Of a DNA stretch of 43,141 nt, positions 38,722-43,141 are shown one piece after another (the first letter of the stretch is position 1; the number at the start of each line of letters is the position of its first letter). The stretch covers positions 1 through 43,141 of the forward strand of contig NZ_JAMZGM010000029.1 in NCBI RefSeq assembly GCF_024158605.1, in the 5' to 3' direction. This stretch comes from Sebaldella sp. S0638 (GTDB lineage Bacteria > Fusobacteriota > Fusobacteriia > Fusobacteriales > Leptotrichiaceae). Position numbers and translations under genes: made by a program. The notes under the pieces are model-generated. The model worked only from the letters and a program-made list of their open reading frames with translations. It made no database searches and was not told the DNA's origin.

Positions 38722-38795
38722 CTACTCCCTATTATTAATATAATTTGGTTTTTGAATAGGGTAGCCTATTAATACAACTATCCCAGATATAATTC
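38722..38795 (+). repeat. Degenerate repeats and hairpin at the array tail
   Basis: At 38732-38761 only the first 12 positions of the repeat are kept (TATTAATATAA; about 16 of 30 bases agree). At 38766-38795 another copy agrees at about 20 of 30 positions. They are only 4 bases apart. CTACTCCCTATT (38722-38733) can pair with AATAGGGTAG (38755-38764), with a two-base bulge, forming a stem across the first degenerate copy. This marks the leader-distal, decaying end. Confidence 0.7.
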
Positions 38796-38998
38796 CCCAA
38801 AAATAACAAATATTTCATGCCCGTTTTCTAAACTAGTACACCCATTCTAAAACCAACACTGTAAATCACCAACCAAATACAAATAACAAACTTAGCACTA
38901 ACAAATCACTTAAAAACCTCAAACAAAAAAAGTAAAATCTCCCCCCTTATCATAAAATATGAAACTCCATATAATCTCCTTATTTTTCCCCGAAAAAC
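38796..38998. other. G-poor, C-rich non-coding stretch
   Basis: No gene is supported. From 38791 to 38950 (160 bases) I count 44 C but only 6 G on the + strand, the reverse of the purine-rich + strand elsewhere. The minus strand is correspondingly G- and T-rich, with runs such as GGGGGG. It lies between the CRISPR tail and the uvrA promoter. Confidence 0.6.
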
Positions 38999-39027
38999 TT
39001 GACAAAAATTTTGTATAAATATATAAT
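38999..39027 (+). promoter_or_regulatory. Strong promoter upstream of uvrA
   Basis: A perfect TTGACA (38999-39004), 17 bp, and a perfect TATAAT (39022-39027): full consensus. The leader to uvrA would be about 250 bases. It contains a short AGTGCC/GGTACT hairpin followed by T residues near 39043-39066, a TGGGA-TT-TCCCA palindrome at 39067-39078, and an extended -10 TGGTAAAAT at 39201-39209 that may be a second promoter. Confidence 0.75.
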
Positions 39028-39283
39028 ATTAGTATATAGGAAGTGCCTGTAAAGGTACTATTTTTATGGGATTTCCCACAATTTGTTATTATTACAAAAA
39101 GAAACTGATATTTAATAAAATAAGTTTTTTGAACTTTGTAAAAATTAATAAAAATTTATTTTGAAATATGGGAAAAAGGGTGGATAATAACGGATATATA
39201 TGGTAAAATAATAGTTACTTGTAAAGTAAAATATTAAAGAAAGTTAGGTATATTAGGCAGCAATATACACAATGAGGTGACAT

Positions 39284-42109
39284 ATGAATGATAAAATTAT
39301 TATAAAAGGAGCACGAGAGCATAATTTAAAAAATATAAATATAGAGATTCCGAAAAATCAATTTGTGGTAATAACCGGCGTTTCAGGAAGCGGTAAATCT
39401 TCACTGGCATTTGATACTATCTATTCAGAAGGACAGAGAAGATACGTAGAAAGCCTTTCAGCATATGCAAGACAATTTATCGGGCAGATGCAGAAACCGG
39501 AACTGGACAGCATAGAAGGATTGTCACCGGCAATTTCAATAGAACAGAAAAGTGTTTCCAAAAACCCGAGATCAACAGTGGGTACAATGACAGAAATATA
39601 TGACTATATGAGACTTTTATGGGCACATATAGGAGAGGCTCATTGTCCGGTATGCGGAACAAAAGTAGAAAAACAGACTATTCAGGAGATAGTGGATATA
39701 ATAATAGAAAGTAACAAAGATGGTGACAAGCTTGTAATTCTTGCACCGGTAATAAAAGACAAAAAAGGTACACATAAGAATTTATTCCTGAATCTTCAGA
39801 AAAAAGGATTTTTGAGAGTAAGGGTAAATGGTGAGATATTATATCTGGAAGATGTAATAGAACTTGATAAAAATAAACGTCATAACATAGAAGTCGTAAT
39901 AGACAGACTAAAAATAAAAAAAGATGATAATGATTTTCTGGGAAGATTTTCAGAAGCTGTGGAAACAGCCACTGGATTGTCAGAAGGAGTAATCATAGCC
40001 AATGTAAATGATGTAGACCATATCTACAGCGAGAATTTTTCATGCCCGAATCACCCGGATGTAGTATTTCCTGAAGTGGTTCCAAGATTATTTTCATTTA
40101 ACGCACCTTTTGGAGCATGTGAAGCATGTAACGGAATTGGTACTACACTGGAAGTTGATGAAAATAAACTTATTCTGGATGAGAATCTTTCATTAAATCA
40201 GGGTGCAATTTATGTACCCGGAGCAAGTACAAGAAAAGGCTGGAGCTGGGAAATGTTCAAATGCATGACCGCAGCACATAATATAGATATGGACAAGCCT
40301 GTAAAAGATCTTACAGCTAAAGAAAGAGACATAATATTTAACGGATCAAGCAAAAAGTTCAAGTTTAAATACTCGGGAGATTCATTTTCATTTAATGGAA
40401 TGAAGGAGTACGAAGGTGCTGTAAAGAATCTTGAAAGAAGATATTATGAAACTGCTTCTGATTCTATGAAAGACGAGATAGAAGCAAAGTACATGATAGA
40501 AAAAACATGTAAAACATGCAAGGGAAAAAGACTGAAAGATGTAGTACTTGCTATTACAGTAAATGATAAAAGTATTATAGATATTACAGAAGCAAGTGTA
40601 AATGAATCACTTGGATTCTTTGAAAATATAGAGCTTACTGAAAAGCAGAGACAGATATCAGACGAGATACTGAAAGAGATAAGAGAAAGATTGTCATTTA
40701 TGATAAACGTAGGGCTGGATTATCTGACACTGGCGAGAATGACTAAGACACTTTCAGGTGGAGAATCACAGCGTATAAGACTTGCTACACAGATAGGAAG
40801 CAGACTTACAGGAGTCATATATGTACTGGATGAGCCGAGTATCGGACTTCACCAGAGAGATAACGAAAAGCTTCTTGCTACTTTGAAAGACTTGAAAGAT
40901 ATCGGTAATACCCTGATAGTAGTAGAACATGATGAAGATACAATGAGGGAATCAGATTTCCTTATTGATATAGGGCCTAATGCTGGAATACACGGCGGGG
41001 AAATAATAGCAATGGGAACACCGCAGGAAGTAATGAAGTCTAAGAAATCACTGACTGCACAGTATCTAAACGGTAAAATAAAAATAGAAATTCCTGAAAA
41101 AAGAAGAAAAGCTAAGAACAGCATTGAGCTGAAAAGTGCTACAGGAAATAATCTGAAAGATGTAAGCATAAAAGTACCGCTGGAATCATTTACAGTGGTA
41201 ACGGGTGTGTCAGGAAGCGGAAAATCAACATTGATAAACCAGACATTATTTCCTGAATTATTTAACAGATTAAACAGAGGAAAGCTTTATCCTTTGGAAA
41301 ATAAAGGCTTGAAAGGCTTGGAAAATCTTGAAAAAGTAATAGATATAGATCAGTCGCCTATAGGAAGAACACCGAGATCTAATACTGCCACATATACGAA
41401 GATTTTTGACGATATCAGAGATATATTTGCACAGACTAAAGATTCTAAAATAAGAGGATATGACAAAGGAAGATTTTCGTTTAATGTAAAAGGCGGAAGA
41501 TGTGAAGCCTGCGGCGGAGCCGGAATAAACAAAATAGAGATGAACTTCCTTCCTGATGTTTACGTGGAATGTGAAGTTTGTAAAGGGAAGAGATATAACA
41601 GGGAAACACTGGAAGTCCATTATAAAGATAAAAATATTTCTGATGTGCTGAATATGTCAGTAGAAGAAGCATTTGACTTTTTCCAGACTATTCCGGGACT
41701 GAAAAGAAAATTGGAAACATTAATGGATGTCGGAATGAATTACATAAAGCTGGGACAGCCGGCTACTACACTTTCAGGCGGTGAGGCACAGCGTATAAAA
41801 CTTGCTTCTGAGCTTTCCAAAATGTCAAGAGGAAAGACAATCTACATTTTGGACGAACCTACTACAGGACTTCACTTTGAAGATATAAGAAAGCTTCTTA
41901 TAGTATTGAACAGACTTGTGGAAAAAGGAAATACAGTATTAGTAATAGAGCACAATCTTGATGTTATAAAATCTGCCGATTATATTATAGATATAGGGCC
42001 GGAAGGCGGATTCAGAGGAGGAGAGGTCATAGCTACAGGTACTCCTGAGGAAATAGCAAAAGTGAAAAAATCTTATACAGGGCAGTTTTTGAAAAAATAT
42101 TTAAAGTAA
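39284..42109 (+). CDS. uvrA: Excinuclease ABC subunit A
   Basis: DNA-damage recognition ATPase of nucleotide excision repair, working with UvrB and UvrC. Two ABC ATPase modules are present: Walker A GVSGSGKSS at 32-40, signature TLSGGESQRIRLA and Walker B VLDEPSIGLH in the first, and GVSGSGKST, TTLSGGEAQRIKLA and ILDEPTTGLH in the second. Zinc modules include CPVCG, CEACNG with CKTCKG, and CEACGGAG with CEVCKGKR. The length of 941 aa is normal. An AATGAGGTG site precedes the ATG. The genes after it are small and follow within 18 bases. Consensus promoters lie upstream; I see no LexA-type box. Confidence 0.97.
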   Translation: MNDKIIIKGAREHNLKNINIEIPKNQFVVITGVSGSGKSSLAFDTIYSEGQRRYVESLSAYARQFIGQMQKPELDSIEGLSPAISIEQKSVSKNPRSTVGTMTEIYDYMRLLWAHIGEAHCPVCGTKVEKQTIQEIVDIIIESNKDGDKLVILAPVIKDKKGTHKNLFLNLQKKGFLRVRVNGEILYLEDVIELDKNKRHNIEVVIDRLKIKKDDNDFLGRFSEAVETATGLSEGVIIANVNDVDHIYSENFSCPNHPDVVFPEVVPRLFSFNAPFGACEACNGIGTTLEVDENKLILDENLSLNQGAIYVPGASTRKGWSWEMFKCMTAAHNIDMDKPVKDLTAKERDIIFNGSSKKFKFKYSGDSFSFNGMKEYEGAVKNLERRYYETASDSMKDEIEAKYMIEKTCKTCKGKRLKDVVLAITVNDKSIIDITEASVNESLGFFENIELTEKQRQISDEILKEIRERLSFMINVGLDYLTLARMTKTLSGGESQRIRLATQIGSRLTGVIYVLDEPSIGLHQRDNEKLLATLKDLKDIGNTLIVVEHDEDTMRESDFLIDIGPNAGIHGGEIIAMGTPQEVMKSKKSLTAQYLNGKIKIEIPEKRRKAKNSIELKSATGNNLKDVSIKVPLESFTVVTGVSGSGKSTLINQTLFPELFNRLNRGKLYPLENKGLKGLENLEKVIDIDQSPIGRTPRSNTATYTKIFDDIRDIFAQTKDSKIRGYDKGRFSFNVKGGRCEACGGAGINKIEMNFLPDVYVECEVCKGKRYNRETLEVHYKDKNISDVLNMSVEEAFDFFQTIPGLKRKLETLMDVGMNYIKLGQPATTLSGGEAQRIKLASELSKMSRGKTIYILDEPTTGLHFEDIRKLLIVLNRLVEKGNTVLVIEHNLDVIKSADYIIDIGPEGGFRGGEVIATGTPEEIAKVKKSYTGQFLKKYLK

Positions 42110-42127
42110 GAGAAGGTAAGAAAGAAG

Positions 42128-42343
42128 ATGAGTAATATGTTTAATATATTTCAATATTTACAAATGAAGGGAATTGACGGAGAACAGCAAAAAAATTACT
42201 TTAAGGAACTGGATGAAGCTAATGAAAAGATAAATGAATTTCTGATTCTGAATCCTAACTCAAAAGTAAAAGACATAAAGATAAAATTCCTTGATGACAG
42301 TGCTGAAAAGGTTATGTTGGATATACATATTGAAAAACAATAG
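42128..42343 (+). CDS. Small protein of unknown function after uvrA
   Basis: 71 aa, charged, helical start (FQYLQMKGIDGEQQKNYFKELDEANEKINEFL) and a beta-like end (KIKFLDDSAEKVMLDIHIEK). No signal peptide. It lies 18 bases after uvrA with AGAAAGAAG before the ATG and 15 bases before the next gene, so it belongs to the uvrA unit. I know no family. The alternating charged strands at the end suggest a small alpha-beta domain that may bind a partner. Confidence 0.65.
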   Translation: MSNMFNIFQYLQMKGIDGEQQKNYFKELDEANEKINEFLILNPNSKVKDIKIKFLDDSAEKVMLDIHIEKQ

Positions 42344-42358
42344 AAAGACGGGGATATT

Positions 42359-42703
42359 ATGAGAAAATATTCATTGGAAATAAACGGAACCGTTTATGAA
42401 AACTTCACAGAAGAGTATTTGAGAAAATCTCTTGTGGCAATGCTTGACGGAGAACCGGGAGAAGATAACTTTTTAATACTGGATCCCGCAGAGCCGATAC
42501 AAAACTCCATATATGTACAGGCTTGGTATGAAAACGGAATATTTGACATAGAGACAAGAATAATTCACGCCGATAATTCATATACGCATTATCTCTATAA
42601 AACGCCTTCACTGGAAGAAGCAACTAAAATATTTACCGAATATTATCTGTACCAAAAGCTTCCTAACATAACAGAATGGCAGGATGTCACAGATACTATG
42701 TAG
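42359..42703 (+). CDS. Protein of unknown function in the uvrA unit
   Basis: 114 aa, acidic, no signal peptide or membrane helix. Recognisable parts are an N-terminal beta hairpin (YSLEINGTVYENFTEEYLRKSL), a middle EPGEDNFLILDPAEPIQNSIYVQAWYENGIFDIETR, and a C-terminal helix (LEEATKIFTEYYLYQ). It resembles small bacterial cytosolic proteins that adopt an alpha-beta roll and are typically of unknown function, often near immunity genes; I do not rely on that. It is preceded by GACGGGGAT and follows the 71-aa gene by 15 bases. Confidence 0.65.
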   Translation: MRKYSLEINGTVYENFTEEYLRKSLVAMLDGEPGEDNFLILDPAEPIQNSIYVQAWYENGIFDIETRIIHADNSYTHYLYKTPSLEEATKIFTEYYLYQKLPNITEWQDVTDTM

Positions 42704-42724
42704 ATACTTTAAAGGAGGAATACA

Positions 42725-43012
42725 ATGTATGTTTCGGTCTTAAAACTAAAAATAAAACTTCCTTTTTCAGAATCATTAAAAGATAAACGAATGGTGAAGA
42801 ATAGCGTAAGAGATAAAATAGAAAGAATTTTTAAGGCTTTGGTAAAAGAAATAGACACACCGGATAATAAGAAAATACTGAGTCTCGGAGTAGTCTATGC
42901 GTCATCTACACAGACAAGCGCAGAACAGCAGATAAATAAAATTCTGGAATATATGGAACGAAATTATGACTATGAATTTTATGAATCAGAGAAATATATA
43001 GAAAAATTTTAG
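42725..43012 (+). CDS. DUF503 (YlxP-like) protein
   Basis: 95 aa. The pattern VSVLKLKIKLPFSESLKDKRMVKNSVRDKIERIF matches DUF503: a first strand, a P-x-x-x-SLK-x-KR segment and a basic helix. The next half, ILSLGVVYASSTQTSAEQQINKILEYMERN, fits its second strand and helix. YlxP-type proteins are small, dimeric and linked to ribosome or RNA work in Firmicutes, near rbfA and infB; here it is after uvrA instead. An AAAGGAGG site precedes the ATG. A strong terminator follows. Confidence 0.85.
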   Translation: MYVSVLKLKIKLPFSESLKDKRMVKNSVRDKIERIFKALVKEIDTPDNKKILSLGVVYASSTQTSAEQQINKILEYMERNYDYEFYESEKYIEKF

Positions 43013-43022
43013 ACATTATAAT

Positions 43023-43057
43023 AAAGAAAGACAGCTTTTCGGGCTGTCTTTCTTTGG
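43023..43057 (+). terminator. Terminator closing the uvrA unit
   Basis: A perfect 13-bp stem (AAAGAAAGACAGC at 43023-43035 and GCTGTCTTTCTTT at 43043-43055) with a 7-base loop. The final T-run is broken by GG at 43056-43057. Beyond it only about 80 bases remain, with a TATAAT at 43101-43106 that may belong to the next gene outside the window. Confidence 0.85.
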
Positions 43058-43141
43058 TTTTACCGGGGAGTGTGCAAGAAAGTCTGTAAATTAAATCTGA
43101 TATAATAAAAGATTTGTTTTTCATATATTGATTTATCTATT

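Noticed and set aside
1-43141. tRNA, rRNA, insertion sequences, prophage or a known riboswitch
   Set aside because: I looked for tRNA TPsiC-like GGTTCGAATCC cores, transposase motifs, phage structural genes and familiar riboswitch cores and found none that I can support by eye.

Overview
The window is about 43 kb of AT-rich, densely coding bacterial DNA, almost all of it on the + strand. TTG and GTG starts are common, intergenic gaps are short, and Rho-independent hairpins end most transcription units. A Gram-negative-type envelope is implied by a Kdo-pathway arabinose-5-phosphate isomerase and several signal-peptide-bearing periplasmic proteins. Together with very low GC, Clostridia-like protein sequences, DKNYY-repeat proteins and a C. 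difficile-like type I-B CRISPR repeat, this points to Fusobacteriota, most likely Leptotrichiaceae (Sebaldella or Leptotrichia-like). That assignment is an inference from gene content, not a database match.

Region 1 (1-6316) is a nucleoside uptake and salvage operon. It runs from the tail of an ABC permease through pyrimidine-nucleoside phosphorylase, deoC, deoB, an exported 5'-nucleotidase, deoD and cdd. The exported enzyme should strip phosphate from external nucleotides, the transporter import nucleosides, and the cytosolic enzymes release bases and feed ribose/deoxyribose phosphates to central metabolism. Region 2 (6383-14207) is a mosaic of single genes: an unknown cytosolic protein, small exported proteins, a sodium:solute symporter broken by a frameshift, a CmpB-like membrane protein, a lipoprotein, a MerR regulator with a textbook 19-bp-spacer promoter, a MATE exporter behind a promoter-terminator leader, and a GNAT acetyltransferase.

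Region 3 (14375-24457) is envelope-oriented: alanine racemase, manC, manA, a periplasmic amidase, an alpha/beta hydrolase, a TlpA-like thioredoxin, a DUF305 protein, kdsD, a Wzx-type flippase and a family 2 glycosyltransferase. Region 4 (24481-28587) has two DKNYY-repeat exported proteins flanking an orphan oligopeptide-binding lipoprotein, then a zinc-ribbon protein and a small membrane protein. Region 5 (28852-37334) is a long housekeeping run: a half-length Smg-like protein, topA, a Xer recombinase, yqeH, a pseudopilin-like protein, an M48 peptidase with an EF-hand-like loop, an MBL-fold hydrolase, free methionine-R-sulfoxide reductase, an ArsR/SmtB metal sensor and an unknown protein.

Region 6 (37399-39283) is the accessory spot. 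It holds a frameshifted AbrB-type antitoxin-like gene, a 74-residue unknown protein, a promoter-bearing leader, and an eight-repeat type I-B-like CRISPR array with a decayed 3' tail and no cas genes in the window. After it comes a strikingly G-poor stretch, then the uvrA promoter. One spacer reads on its complement as the hallmark motif of phage terminase large subunits, and another as a phage-style stop/ribosome-site/start junction. Region 7 (39284-43141) is uvrA, two small unknown genes and a DUF503 gene closed by a strong terminator. I found no rRNA, tRNA, insertion sequence or prophage.

I do not see a clearly new multi-gene system. The best leads are the orphan CRISPR array and its surroundings, the DKNYY/binding-protein sandwich, and several predicted regulatory circuits.
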